Shown here: positions 18,787-27,829 of the stretch, piece by piece
How positions within the stretch are numbered: the stretch's first letter is position 1
How the letters are laid out: every line of letters begins with the position of its first letter
Source of the DNA: Sulfurimonas indica
GTDB lineage: Bacteria > Campylobacterota > Campylobacteria > Campylobacterales > Sulfurimonadaceae
Direction: 5' to 3'
NCBI RefSeq assembly: GCF_009192995.1
Contig: NZ_SDID01000002.1
Span: forward strand, 1-64,000
Length of the DNA stretch: 64,000 bases
The notes under the pieces: generated by a model
Told to the model about the DNA's origin: nothing
Databases searched by the model: none
What the model saw: only the letters and a program-made list of their open reading frames with translations
Translations under genes and position numbers: made by a program

Positions 18787-19551
18787 ATGAAAAACTACTT
18801 TGCTAAAAGAATAATCCCTTGTTTAGATGTAAAAGATGGGCGCGTTGTAAAAGGTGTGAATTTTGTTGGACTGAAAGATGCAGGTGATCCTGTTGAAGTT
18901 GCGCGCCGATATAATGAAGAGGGCGCTGATGAACTTACTTTTTTAGATATCACTGCTTCATCTGACAATCGCGATACTATTGTAGATATTGTCGCACGAG
19001 TAGCACGTGAGATATTCATTCCTCTTACTGTTGGTGGTGGTATTCGCAAACTTGAGGATATCTACAAGCTTTTAAATGTAGGTTGTGACAAAGTCAGTGT
19101 AAACTCAGCGGCTATCAAACGCCCAGAGCTCATAGATGAAGGAGCAAAACGTTTTGGCTCTCAGTGTATTGTCACTGCTATTGATGTAAAACGTAATGAA
19201 AAAGGTTCTTACAATGTCTACCTTAACGGTGGACGAGTTGACACCGGTATTGATGCACTAGAGTGGGCGAAAGAAGTAGTAGAACGTGGCAGTGGTGAAA
19301 TACTCCTTACCTCTATGGATGCAGACGGTACTAAGGCTGGTTTCGAGCTAAATATCACTGAACAAATTTCCAAAGCTGTCAATGTACCTGTAATAGCGAG
19401 TGGCGGAGCAGGGACTATGGAGCATATAAAAGAGGCTTTTGAACATGGTGCAGATGCTGCACTTGCTGCTTCGATCTTTCACTATAAAGAGATAGATATT
19501 ATGGATCTCAAACACTATCTGCATGACAACCATATTCCAGTAAGGCTGTAA
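18787..19551 (+). CDS. hisF: Imidazole glycerol phosphate synthase subunit HisF
   Basis: A 254-residue TIM-barrel cyclase of histidine synthesis. With HisH it makes imidazole glycerol phosphate and AICAR. The N-terminus [19 protein letters not shown] is diagnostic, and the first catalytic Asp lies in [16 protein letters not shown] and ALAASIFHY are the C-terminal phosphate-binding loops. I choose ATG 18787 because the reading frame upstream is not HisF-like and a TATAAT occurs just before it. The nucleosidase-like gene follows after 3 bases. Confidence 0.96.
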   Translation: MKNYFAKRIIPCLDVKDGRVVKGVNFVGLKDAGDPVEVARRYNEEGADELTFLDITASSDNRDTIVDIVARVAREIFIPLTVGGGIRKLEDIYKLLNVGCDKVSVNSAAIKRPELIDEGAKRFGSQCIVTAIDVKRNEKGSYNVYLNGGRVDTGIDALEWAKEVVERGSGEILLTSMDADGTKAGFELNITEQISKAVNVPVIASGGAGTMEHIKEAFEHGADAALAASIFHYKEIDIMDLKHYLHDNHIPVRL

Positions 19552-19554
19552 GAG

Positions 19555-20097
19555 ATGATAATCTGTGCGGGAAATTCTGAAAACTTCTCTTTTGCAACAC
19601 CTATGGGAGTGGGACTTATTGAGACTGCCATGAACCTCACAAGGCTCTGTTTGTTTGACAAACCGGAGTTTTTACTCTTTGTAGGTACAGCCGGTTCGTA
19701 TGGAGAAGCTAAGATATTTGACATCATCGAGAGTAAAACTGCTACAAACATCGAACTTGCATTTTTAAATAAAGATGCATACACACCTTTGGAAAACGTT
19801 ATCTCTACAAATCTAACAGATAAAAAGGATATTATTGTTAACTCTTCTAATTATATCTCGACAAATGAATCGCTAACAAAAAAGTTTTTGAACTTTGGAG
19901 TAGGTATTGAAAATATGGAATTTTTCTCTGTTCTAGCAGTTGCCAAAGAGTTTGACATTCCAGCCGGTGGCGTTTTTTGTATAACAAATTATACAAACCA
20001 AGATGCACATACAGACTTTCTCAAAAACCATGACAAGGCAAAAGAGTTATTAGAAAAGCATGTCAAAAAAAGAATCAAGGAACTTACATCACGATGA
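19555..20097 (+). CDS. Short nucleoside phosphorylase/nucleosidase-fold protein
   Basis: A 180-residue member of the PNP/MTA-SAH nucleosidase superfamily by the LLFVGTAGSYG segment and the FGVGIENMEFFSVLAVAKEF segment, which corresponds to the substrate-binding VEMEG region. It is shorter than MTA/SAH nucleosidase (about 230 residues) and lacks part of the usual N-terminus, so substrate and even activity are uncertain. It lies between hisF (3-base gap) and rlmN (4-base overlap), probably in one transcript. A role in recycling S-adenosylhomocysteine or adenosyl by-products of radical SAM enzymes such as RlmN is only inference. Confidence 0.6.
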   Translation: MIICAGNSENFSFATPMGVGLIETAMNLTRLCLFDKPEFLLFVGTAGSYGEAKIFDIIESKTATNIELAFLNKDAYTPLENVISTNLTDKKDIIVNSSNYISTNESLTKKFLNFGVGIENMEFFSVLAVAKEFDIPAGGVFCITNYTNQDAHTDFLKNHDKAKELLEKHVKKRIKELTSR

Positions 20098-21167
20098 ACC
20101 AACTCAAACCTTCCCTGCTTGACTTTACACTCAAGGAGCTAACACAACTTGTAAAACCATCTTTTCGTGCAAAACAGATCTATGGTTGGCTCTATCATCA
20201 ATATACCGATAGTTATGATGCAATGAAAAATATTCCAAAAGCTATGAAAGAAGAATTGAGTCAAAAGTATCTTGTCAACCCTATGAAAATCATTCGAAAA
20301 GAAGTAGCAAGTGATGGAACAATAAAGTATCTTTTTGAACTCCAGGATGGTAAAACAGTAGAAGCAGTTTGGTTAAAAATGAAAGATGAAATCCATGAAG
20401 ATGGAAAACTTGTCCAAGAAGCAAAATATACCATCTGTGTCTCTACACAAGTAGGGTGTAAAGTAGGTTGTTCATTTTGTCTAACAGCAAAGGGTGGTTT
20501 TACCAGAGACTTGAGTGCTGGAGAGATTGTAGGGCAGGTAGTAGCTCTCAAACGTGATAACAAACACAAACACAATCGTAAAATCAACATTGTCTATATG
20601 GGAATGGGTGAACCACTTGATAATCTTGAAAATCTCGCAAAGGCTATAGAGATTTTTAAAAAAGAAGAGGGTCTTGCCATCTCAGGAAAAAGACAAACCG
20701 TTAGTACAAGTGGACTGAGCAATAAAATAGATCAGCTCGGTGCAATGGATTTAGGCGTTCACATTGCCATATCACTTCATGCAGTTGATGATGAACTCCG
20801 AACAGAGCTTATTCCAATGAACAAAGCTCATAACATTGACTCTATCATAGAAGCTGTAAAACGCTTTCCGATTGACACACGTAAACGTGTGATGTTTGAA
20901 TATCTTGTTATTAAAAACAAAAATGATGACCTAGGAAGTGCGAAGAAGCTTGTAAAGCTCCTCTCAGGTATCAAAGCAAAAGTAAACCTTATCTACTTTA
21001 ACCCTTATCCTGGAACGCCGTATGAGCGTCCAAGTTATGAAGATATGTTTGCATTTCAAGAGTATCTGGTCAAACATGGTCTTTTAGCTACGATTCGTGA
21101 TTCAAAAGGCATAGATATCTCAGCAGCATGTGGTCAACTCAAAGAGAAAACTGAAGGTGAACTATAA
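20094..21167 (+). CDS. rlmN: 23S rRNA/tRNA adenine-C2 methyltransferase RlmN
   Basis: A 357-residue radical SAM enzyme that methylates C2 of A2503 in 23S rRNA and A37 in some tRNAs. The Fe-S motif CKVGCSFC has its three cysteines at residues 122, 126 and 129. The conserved CVSTQVGC, YMGMGEPLDN and NLIYFNPYPG segments are all present, and a C-terminal Cys in ISAACGQL fits the catalytic cysteine. It overlaps the upstream gene by 4 bases. Confidence 0.96.
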   Translation: MNQLKPSLLDFTLKELTQLVKPSFRAKQIYGWLYHQYTDSYDAMKNIPKAMKEELSQKYLVNPMKIIRKEVASDGTIKYLFELQDGKTVEAVWLKMKDEIHEDGKLVQEAKYTICVSTQVGCKVGCSFCLTAKGGFTRDLSAGEIVGQVVALKRDNKHKHNRKINIVYMGMGEPLDNLENLAKAIEIFKKEEGLAISGKRQTVSTSGLSNKIDQLGAMDLGVHIAISLHAVDDELRTELIPMNKAHNIDSIIEAVKRFPIDTRKRVMFEYLVIKNKNDDLGSAKKLVKLLSGIKAKVNLIYFNPYPGTPYERPSYEDMFAFQEYLVKHGLLATIRDSKGIDISAACGQLKEKTEGEL

Positions 21168-21225
21168 ATAAAGACCAATAAACAGATGGCAAACAATTTG
21201 AGGAGTATAATTTCCCAAAATTATC

Positions 21226-21331
21226 AAGGAAAATTATGAGTGGTGTAGATATTAGTGAAATTATTTTACTTGTTGTTGTGTTTGCCGTTGGCGTAGGTGG
21301 ATTTATCTGGGCAGCGACAAAAGAAGACTAA
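21226..21331 (+). CDS. 31-residue single-span membrane protein downstream of rlmN
   Basis: The coding part is 21236-21331; the listed start includes its ribosome-binding site AAGGA (21226-21230), 5 bases before the ATG. The product begins MSGVDISEIILLVVVFAVG and ends in AATKED: one hydrophobic helix (about residues 8-26) with a short charged tail. The good Shine-Dalgarno and clean helix favour a real gene. From memory, a similar tiny hydrophobic ORF follows rlmN in Campylobacter, which would support conservation. Confidence 0.65.
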
Positions 21332-21381
21332 CAGTTTTTCGCATATAGAAGTAGCGTAATCATTTTGCAACAGAGTCATGC

Positions 21382-21387
21382 TATAAT
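21382..21387 (+). promoter_or_regulatory. -10 element for the 78-residue gene
   Basis: TATAAT preceded by TGC lies 41 bases upstream of the ATG at 21428. Confidence 0.55.
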
Positions 21388-21427
21388 CTATCTATGATTT
21401 CAATCAAATTCAAATCAAAGGTATGTA

Positions 21428-21664
21428 ATGTCTCAAAAAACAGATGCAGATAGAATAAAAGAGATTTATAAACTGACAAAAGGCCACTTTGGTGATGTAC
21501 AATTTGTTGGTGTCAAATATCATAATAAAATCGGTTGGATAGCAAAAGCACAGTTGGGTGACAGCTTTGAAAATCTTACGGCTGATGGTACAACAAGTAC
21601 TGAAGCACTTAAAAAATTAAGAAATCGTGTAAAGAAGATCATTAAAAGATATAATGCAGTATAA
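21428..21664 (+). CDS. Small hypothetical protein, 78 residues
   Basis: A basic, soluble 78-residue protein I do not recognise. The middle (VGVKYHNKIGWIAKAQLGDSF) looks like a small beta-sheet and the C-terminus (EALKKLRNRVKKIIKRY) is a strongly basic amphipathic helix, which could bind nucleic acid. It has its own TATAAT (21382) and is followed by a hairpin at 21670-21696. It stands alone on the plus strand just left of the DnaA-box-rich intergenic region. Confidence 0.7.
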   Translation: MSQKTDADRIKEIYKLTKGHFGDVQFVGVKYHNKIGWIAKAQLGDSFENLTADGTTSTEALKKLRNRVKKIIKRYNAV

Positions 21665-21669
21665 AAAGT

Positions 21670-21696
21670 GACGACCAACACACCAGGGAGGTCGTC
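21670..21696 (+). terminator. Hairpin after the 78-residue gene
   Basis: GACGACC (21670-21676) pairs with GGTCGTC (21690-21696) across a 13-base loop, directly after the stop. It lacks a T-run, so it is a weak intrinsic terminator or an mRNA-stabilising stem. Confidence 0.45.
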
Positions 21697-22076
21697 TATG
21701 AGTGTAATAATACCCTACTAATCTTAAAAAAATCCATCCTTTCTATGAATTACTAAAAACTTAATTTTATTCTCTTAAATAAAATTATAATGCTAAAAAA
21801 ATTACAAAATTTTTCTAAAATGTGTATTATTCACACAGTGTTCTAACTTGTGAATATCATATTGTATTTTTTCAAATAAATTACTAAATTTTTTTCTTTT
21901 TTAAGAAATTATTTATATAAATAATAACTGAAAGTAACATTACAAATTTCTTCAGAACTCTCTAAAGCCCTATTTTTAGGGATTCTTAATTCAGTGAAAA
22001 AAAATCACTCATAAAGAGCATAATTTTTATTATTTATATAAAAAGTTATTCACATTGATGCCTAAAAACTGAGCAA
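21697..22076. other. AT-rich intergenic region with a DnaA-box cluster
   Basis: About 380 bases without a gene, between two convergent genes. It has three DnaA-box-like sequences: TTATTCACA at 21827-21835, TGTGAATA (minus-strand TATTCACA) at 21849-21856, and TTATTCACA at 22046-22054. The DNA between them is unusually AT-rich. It could be a DnaA-binding or titration locus, or a secondary origin element. No ORF or RNA gene is apparent. Confidence 0.55.
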
Positions 22077-22994
22077 TTAGTCACGCATATAGATATTATT
22101 TAGAGCTATTTCTTTAAAATCAATATTGCTTTTTATATGATACTTCTTACCATAAAGCTCAAACTCCAATTCGCTGGCATGCAGAAGCAGTCTTTGTGAA
22201 CCAGTATTGTCTACTCTCTCCTTTATAGATAGCTCTCTATCTAAAAACCGTACAATATCCTCTTCTTTTTGTCCGTAAATTGGATCACCAACAATCGGAT
22301 GTTTCACGTGAAACAGATGGACCCTTATTTGATGTTGTCTACCTGTATGTGGTTTACATGCTACTAAAGTTACGTTATATTCAGGAAAATACTCTATGGG
22401 TTGAAAATCAGTCATGGAGGGTTTACCACTTTCATGAACTTTAACAACCATGCGAACAATAGCACTCTCATCAACAGCTCTTAGAAGTGGAGCCTCTACA
22501 CACAACTCCTTCTCAAACTTTCCATGTACTAAAGCCAGATATGTTTTTTGCATATCTCGTTCTTGAAACATCATCTTTATATCACGTTCACTCTCTTTAT
22601 TTTTTGCACATAAAACCAAGCCACTCGTCTCTTGATCGATTCTGTGTGCAATATTTGCATCTTTACCAAACTGATATTTTAATTCATCAATAAGAGAGTA
22701 GGGAGTATTTCTATTTTGTGGGTGAATAAGTACACCACTTGGTTTATCAAAAACAACAAAATACTCTTCTTCATAAGTAGGTTTGAGTCCTTTTGTAATT
22801 GGTTCAAAATAGATAAACTCAAATGCACCTTCTATATCAGCTCCAGCTTTTGTAAGCGGTTCACCATTTATCAGTAATCTTCCTTTTGCAATTAATCGTT
22901 GTGCTTCTTTTTGTGTATAGCCCAGTTCTCTCATTAAATAGAGAAAAGCTCTCTGTTTTTTTTCTACATAAAATTTTCTTTTTACAAACGGCAA
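22077..22994 (-). CDS. RluA/RluD-family pseudouridine synthase
   Basis: A 305-residue rRNA or tRNA uridine isomerase. An N-terminal S4-type RNA-binding region (about residues 15-65, TQKEAQRLIAKGRLLING) precedes the catalytic domain with HRIDQETSGLVL (catalytic Asp120; most members have HRLD). Further family motifs are DKPSGVLIHP and KPHTGRQHQIRVHL. Its coding sequence contains a full 16-bp parS palindrome (22300-22315) that encodes the FHVKH residues just after RVHL. The target uridine cannot be told from sequence. Confidence 0.92.
   Translation of the reverse strand: MPFVKRKFYVEKKQRAFLYLMRELGYTQKEAQRLIAKGRLLINGEPLTKAGADIEGAFEFIYFEPITKGLKPTYEEEYFVVFDKPSGVLIHPQNRNTPYSLIDELKYQFGKDANIAHRIDQETSGLVLCAKNKESERDIKMMFQERDMQKTYLALVHGKFEKELCVEAPLLRAVDESAIVRMVVKVHESGKPSMTDFQPIEYFPEYNVTLVACKPHTGRQHQIRVHLFHVKHPIVGDPIYGQKEEDIVRFLDRELSIKERVDNTGSQRLLLHASELEFELYGKKYHIKSNIDFKEIALNNIYMRD
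22300..22315. other. parS site (ParB binding), perfect 16-bp palindrome
   Basis: TGTTTCACGTGAAACA is a perfect match to the classic chromosomal parS palindrome. It is embedded in the pseudouridine synthase gene, 3.75 kb from the first site and about 9.1 kb from dnaA. Confidence 0.92.
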
Positions 22995-23104
22995 AAGGGG
23001 TCCTTATAGATTTAATTACTATATTATGAATATTTGAGTAAAATGTCATACTTATATTAAAGCGAATTTTAGCACAATACAGTGCTTAATGAAAAAGGGT
23101 AATA

Positions 23105-24433
23105 ATGGTAGATAGATATGCACGTGAAGAGATGGCTTCAAAGTGGACATACCAAGCAAAATATCAAGCTTGGCTGGATGTAGAAAAAGCAGTAGTAAAA
23201 GCTTGGGCAAAACTTGGAAAGATTCCACAGGAAGATGCAGACAAAATTGTTAAGAATGCAAAGTTTGATATCAAGCGTATTGATGAGATCGAAGCAGTAA
23301 CACGTCATGATTTGATTGCATTTACAACTTCAGTTGCAGAGAGTCTTGGTGAAGAGAGCAGATGGTTTCACTATGGTATGACAAGTTCTGATACAATTGA
23401 CACAGCAGTTGCACTTCAGATGAAAGATTCTCTTGCATTAATCATTGAAGATGTAAAGATGTTGATGGAGTCAATCAAAAAACGTGCAATGGAGCATAAG
23501 ATGACTCTTATGGTTGGACGTTCTCACGGTATTCATGGTGAGCCGATTACATTTGGACTTGTACTTGCTGTTTGGTATGATGAGATGGCTCGTCACTTAG
23601 AGAATTTAGAGCAAACTATGGATGTTATCGCTGTTGGTCAAGTAAGTGGTGCTATGGGAAATTTTGCTCACGCTCCACTAGAGCTTGAAGAGTATACTTG
23701 TGAAGAACTGGGTCTTAAACCAGCACCTGCATCAAATCAGGTAATCCAACGTGATAGATATGCTCATCTAGCAACTGCACTGGCTTTAATGGCAAGTTCA
23801 ATTGAGAAGTTTGCTGTTCAGGTTCGTCATTGGCAAAGAACAGAAGTTTATGAGTGTGAAGAGTATTTTGCAAAAGGGCAAAAAGGTTCTTCTGCAATGC
23901 CACACAAACGTAATCCTATTCTTACAGAGAACATTACAGGTCTTGCTCGTATGATTCGTGCTTATGCAAATCCTGCAATGGAAAATGTTGCACTTTGGCA
24001 TGAACGTGATATCTCTCACTCATCAACTGAGCGTTTCTGGTTACCGGATGCATTTGTAACATCAGACTTTATGCTCCACCGTATGAACAATGTTATAGCA
24101 AATCTCACAGTCTATCCTGAAAATATGATGAAAAACCTTAACCTCACAGGTGGACTTGTCTTCTCTCAACGTGTACTTCTTGAACTTCCACTACAGGGTG
24201 TCTCACGTGAGGATGCATATAAAATCGTACAAAGAAATGCTATGAAAGTTTGGGAAGAGATTCAACAGGGTCGTCCAACTACAAATGAAAAAGGAGAGTC
24301 ACTCTACCTTAACCATCTTTTAGCAGATGAAGAGCTTCGCAGTAAACTCTCTGAAGAACAGATTCGTGAATGTTTCAACTATGACTACTATACGAAAAAT
24401 GTAGATGCCATCTTCAAAAGAGTTTTTAAATAG
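23105..24433 (+). CDS. purB: Adenylosuccinate lyase
   Basis: A 442-residue member of the fumarase/aspartase superfamily. It cleaves adenylosuccinate to AMP and SAICAR to AICAR, both releasing fumarate. The superfamily signature GSSAMPHKRNP is at about residues 261-271; the N-terminal MVDRYAREEMASKW is family-typical, and TSSDTIDTA and RSHGIHGEP are substrate-binding segments. It ends in a strong hairpin (24446-24469). Confidence 0.95.
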   Translation: MVDRYAREEMASKWTYQAKYQAWLDVEKAVVKAWAKLGKIPQEDADKIVKNAKFDIKRIDEIEAVTRHDLIAFTTSVAESLGEESRWFHYGMTSSDTIDTAVALQMKDSLALIIEDVKMLMESIKKRAMEHKMTLMVGRSHGIHGEPITFGLVLAVWYDEMARHLENLEQTMDVIAVGQVSGAMGNFAHAPLELEEYTCEELGLKPAPASNQVIQRDRYAHLATALALMASSIEKFAVQVRHWQRTEVYECEEYFAKGQKGSSAMPHKRNPILTENITGLARMIRAYANPAMENVALWHERDISHSSTERFWLPDAFVTSDFMLHRMNNVIANLTVYPENMMKNLNLTGGLVFSQRVLLELPLQGVSREDAYKIVQRNAMKVWEEIQQGRPTTNEKGESLYLNHLLADEELRSKLSEEQIRECFNYDYYTKNVDAIFKRVFK

Positions 24434-24445
24434 TAAGGAATTAGT

Positions 24446-24469
24446 GAGTTTTTACAGATGTAAAAACTC
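24446..24469 (+). terminator. Perfect hairpin downstream of purB
   Basis: GAGTTTTTAC (24446-24455) and GTAAAAACTC (24460-24469) form a 10-bp stem with a 4-base loop, 13 bases after the purB stop. No long T-run follows, but T-rich DNA does. Confidence 0.6.
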
Positions 24470-24696
24470 CTAGTTTCCCAAACTTTTCCCTTATTTTAAC
24501 TATTAGTTTTTCTTATACTTTTCAAGACGTAACAAATCGTTAAAACTTTCCAAATTATTTTGTAACTTTAATAATTCTCACTACAAACATTAGTTAAAAT
24601 CAACTACCTAAATAAACAATATTTTGTAATTTTTTATATAACTGTTTTTTAAAATATTTATGTAAAAAATTCTTTATATGGTCAGGAAGAAAATTT
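24470..24696. other. AT-rich nrdA upstream region
   Basis: A gap of about 227 bases before nrdA. I see no clear NrdR box and no strong TATAAT. The ribosome-binding site is probably AGGAAG near 24684. Confidence 0.4.
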
Positions 24697-27063
24697 ATGA
24701 TTACAGTGATTAAAAGAAACGGTAGAACAGAGCCCCTAGATATCTCCAAAATACAAAAATATACCTCTGCAGCAGTAAAAGACTTAACAAACGTTAGTCA
24801 AAGTGAACTTGAAGTTGACGCACAGATTCACTTCCGTGACGGTATAACATCCAAAGAGATTCAAGAGACACTCATTAAAACTGCTGTTGACAAGATCGAT
24901 ATTGATGCGCCTAACTGGACCTTTGTTGCATCACGTCTTTTCCTCTTCAATCTTTATCATCAAGTAAACGGTTTTACAGGGTATTGCTCATTGGAGAAGT
25001 ATTTTGAGCGAGGTGAGAAAGAGGGACGTATCCTTTTAGGACTTCGTGATATGTACGACCTTGAAGAGCTTGAGAAGCACATCAAACCTGAACGTGACTT
25101 GCAGTTTAACTATCTTGGCATTAAAACACTTTATGACCGTTATCTTATCAAAGACAGAAATGGTGATCCGATAGAACTGCCTCAGCATATGTTTATGGCA
25201 ATCGCAATGTTCTTAGCACAACGTGAAGAGAAAAAAGAAGAATGGGCTATCAAGTTCTATAACATGATAAGTAAATTTGAAGTGATGCTCGCTACTCCAA
25301 CACTCTCAAATGCAAGAACAGCAAGACACCAGCTAAGCTCTTGTTACATCGGTTCAACTCCGGATAATATCGAAGGGATCTTTGATGCTTACAAAGAGAT
25401 GGCAATGCTCTCTAAATTTGGTGGAGGAATCGGTTGGGACTGGACGCAGGTTCGCTCAATGGGAAGCTTTATTGATGGGCATAAAAATGCAGCAGGTGGA
25501 ACGATTCCGTTCTTAAAGATAACAAATGACATCGCCATTGCTGTTGACCAGCTTGGAACACGCAAGGGTGCCATCGCGGTTTACCTTGAACCATGGCATA
25601 TAGATATCAATGACTTTTTGGACCTGAAGAAAAACTCCGGTGAAGAGCGTCGTCGTGCGCATGACCTCTTTCCTGCAATGTGGCTCAATGATATATTTAT
25701 GCAAAGAGTTCAAGAAGATGGCATCTGGACACTCTTTGATCCTTATGATGTACGTGAACTTACGAACCTTTATGGAGAAGAATTTAACAAACGTTATTTG
25801 GAATTAGAACAGGATGAGACACTTATAAAAGAGCGTGTCAAAGCAAAAGATCTTTGGAAAAAGATTCTTACATCTTATTTTGAGACAGGTTCGCCATTCT
25901 TATGTTTTAAAGATAATGCAAACCGTGCAAACCCAAATGATCACTTTGGTGTTATTCGCAGTTCTAACCTCTGTACAGAGATCTTCCAAAACACAGAGCC
26001 TAACCATTATCGTATCAAGTTTATCTTTGAAAACGGTGATAGCATCAGCTATGAAGAAGATGAGATGGTAACTGTTGACAGTGGTATAACAAAACCGGCT
26101 AAAAAGGTTACTGCACTTGATTCTCTTGGCGGTATGCCAATCTTTGTTGTTGAGAAAGAGAAAATTGACGGAGCTACTGCTGTTTGTAATCTCGCTTCTA
26201 TTAATCTCTCACGTATCAATACAAAAGAGGATATCGACCGTATTGTTCCAACAGCTATTAGATGTTTGGACAATGTGATTGATCTTAACTTCTACCCTGT
26301 TGAGAAAGTAAAACGTACTAACATGCGAAGCCGTTCAATCGGACTTGGTGTTATGGGTGAAGCACAAATGTTAGCAGAAGCCGGTATTTCATGGGGGAGC
26401 CAAGAGCACTTTGACAAGATAGATGAAGTGATGGAGTCTGTTTGTTATAACGCTATCAAAGCTTCCTCTGATTTGGCAGTTGAAAAAGGTAGCTATCCTG
26501 AGTTTGAAGGAAGTAAGTGGAGTCGAGGAATCTTCCCTCAAGACCATGCAAATGCAGATGTTATCAATCTTGTTGACCGTGGTGGTCTATTTGCTTCAAC
26601 CTATGAGTGGGATGAACTTCGCGCACGTGTGAAAAAACAGGGTATGAGAAACGGTTATTTAATGGCCGTTGCACCAACTTCGTCTATCTCAATTCTTACA
26701 GGTACGACACAGGCGATTGAGCCAGTATTTAAACGTAAATGGTTTGAAGAGAACTTATCTGGTCTTATCCCTGTTGTTGTTCCTAAACTCTCTCCTGAGA
26801 CATGGAGCTACTATACGCCTGCGTATGATTTAAACCAGACTGTACTTATCAAAGCTGCAGCAATTCGTCAAAAATGGATAGACCAAGGACAATCGCTCAA
26901 CATCTTTATCACACTTGATAAAGCAAGTGGACGCTATTTAAATGAAATCTATATGCTTGCATGGAAACTCGGTCTTAAATCTACCTACTATCTCAGAAGT
27001 CAATCTCCGGAGATGGCAAATGATGTTGAAGACAGATCAATGGAGTGTGTAGGTTGTCAATAG
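24697..27063 (+). CDS. nrdA: Ribonucleoside-diphosphate reductase class I alpha subunit
   Basis: A 788-residue catalytic subunit that reduces ribonucleotides to deoxyribonucleotides. An ATP-cone (residues 1-90, opening VIKRNGRTEPLDISKI) gives allosteric control. The redox-active Cys lies in LSSCYIGSTPDNIEGI (near residue 214). The catalytic N-x-C-x-E is SNLCTEI near residue 424, and the C-terminal shuttle cysteines are in ECVGCQ at the end. Its partner nrdB is not adjacent but 16 kb away. A run of five closely spaced genes follows. Confidence 0.96.
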   Translation: MITVIKRNGRTEPLDISKIQKYTSAAVKDLTNVSQSELEVDAQIHFRDGITSKEIQETLIKTAVDKIDIDAPNWTFVASRLFLFNLYHQVNGFTGYCSLEKYFERGEKEGRILLGLRDMYDLEELEKHIKPERDLQFNYLGIKTLYDRYLIKDRNGDPIELPQHMFMAIAMFLAQREEKKEEWAIKFYNMISKFEVMLATPTLSNARTARHQLSSCYIGSTPDNIEGIFDAYKEMAMLSKFGGGIGWDWTQVRSMGSFIDGHKNAAGGTIPFLKITNDIAIAVDQLGTRKGAIAVYLEPWHIDINDFLDLKKNSGEERRRAHDLFPAMWLNDIFMQRVQEDGIWTLFDPYDVRELTNLYGEEFNKRYLELEQDETLIKERVKAKDLWKKILTSYFETGSPFLCFKDNANRANPNDHFGVIRSSNLCTEIFQNTEPNHYRIKFIFENGDSISYEEDEMVTVDSGITKPAKKVTALDSLGGMPIFVVEKEKIDGATAVCNLASINLSRINTKEDIDRIVPTAIRCLDNVIDLNFYPVEKVKRTNMRSRSIGLGVMGEAQMLAEAGISWGSQEHFDKIDEVMESVCYNAIKASSDLAVEKGSYPEFEGSKWSRGIFPQDHANADVINLVDRGGLFASTYEWDELRARVKKQGMRNGYLMAVAPTSSISILTGTTQAIEPVFKRKWFEENLSGLIPVVVPKLSPETWSYYTPAYDLNQTVLIKAAAIRQKWIDQGQSLNIFITLDKASGRYLNEIYMLAWKLGLKSTYYLRSQSPEMANDVEDRSMECVGCQ

Positions 27064-27064
27064 A

Positions 27065-27430
27065 ATGAAACCTCTTCATAATTCAGAAATAACTAAATTT
27101 TTAGAACGATTTGACGATTTTAAAGAGAGTGAAATACACTCTTTAAAAATTATATCACCGACAGAAATAGAAATAACACTTACAGCACAGGACAAAGCAC
27201 GTGCATATGATTGGTTAACACTGAGCATACTCTTTAGTGGTGTCAATGATGCTAAACTGATAGATGAGAGTAAACTTGCCTATATTGATCTAGATGATGG
27301 AGTGAGCATTATAAAAGAAGGAAACAATTTTGCTTTTGCTTTGGGGCGTTATCAGAATATTTCTTCATTAAAAGATGCGCAACTCTACATCATAAGTCAA
27401 AATATCAAGTATAATGAAGGTGCATTTTAA
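27065..27430 (+). CDS. Hypothetical protein between nrdA and fliW, 121 residues
   Basis: A soluble 121-residue protein I do not recognise. It starts 1 base after the nrdA stop and ends 11 bases before fliW, so it is part of that transcript. It is acidic with mixed alpha/beta character (for example LKIISPTEIEITLTAQDKA) and has no cysteines, signal or membrane segment. A link to either RNR or flagellar control is guesswork. Confidence 0.75.
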   Translation: MKPLHNSEITKFLERFDDFKESEIHSLKIISPTEIEITLTAQDKARAYDWLTLSILFSGVNDAKLIDESKLAYIDLDDGVSIIKEGNNFAFALGRYQNISSLKDAQLYIISQNIKYNEGAF

Positions 27431-27441
27431 AAGGAAAAACA

Positions 27442-27828
27442 ATGAGTTACAAAGTAAAAGGTGAGATCTTAGGATTTCAAGATACAAAAGAGGTGGAAAT
27501 CAATGAAATAGATCCTCTTTTTTCAACAATGTTAGATAGTAAAAATGAAAATATCTCTTTCACTTTGATCAATCCTTTTCTATTGAGAGATTACAGTATT
27601 GATATACCTCTTGATGTAAAAGAACTACTTGAGATTGATGAAGATTCTCAACTAGGTGTTTACAATATTTTAATCATTCAAAAACCTTTAGAAAAATCAG
27701 TGATCAACTTTTTAGCTCCAATCGTTATAAACCTTGATAAAAAAGTTTTAGCACAGGTTATACTTGACCCTAAAAAGCACCCTGATTATGGTATGGCAGA
27801 GACCATAGAATCATTTAAAGAAAAATAG
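27442..27828 (+). CDS. fliW: Flagellar assembly factor FliW
   Basis: A 128-residue FliW. The family binds flagellin and CsrA, freeing CsrA to repress flagellin translation until flagellin is exported. Typical segments are KGEILGFQD near the N-terminus, NPFLLRDYSIDIP, and NFLAPIVIN near residue 95. Campylobacterota often carry FliW apart from the main flagellar genes. csrA and flagellin are not in the window. A CheY-like gene follows after 1 base. Confidence 0.9.
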   Translation: MSYKVKGEILGFQDTKEVEINEIDPLFSTMLDSKNENISFTLINPFLLRDYSIDIPLDVKELLEIDEDSQLGVYNILIIQKPLEKSVINFLAPIVINLDKKVLAQVILDPKKHPDYGMAETIESFKEK

Positions 27829-27829
27829 A

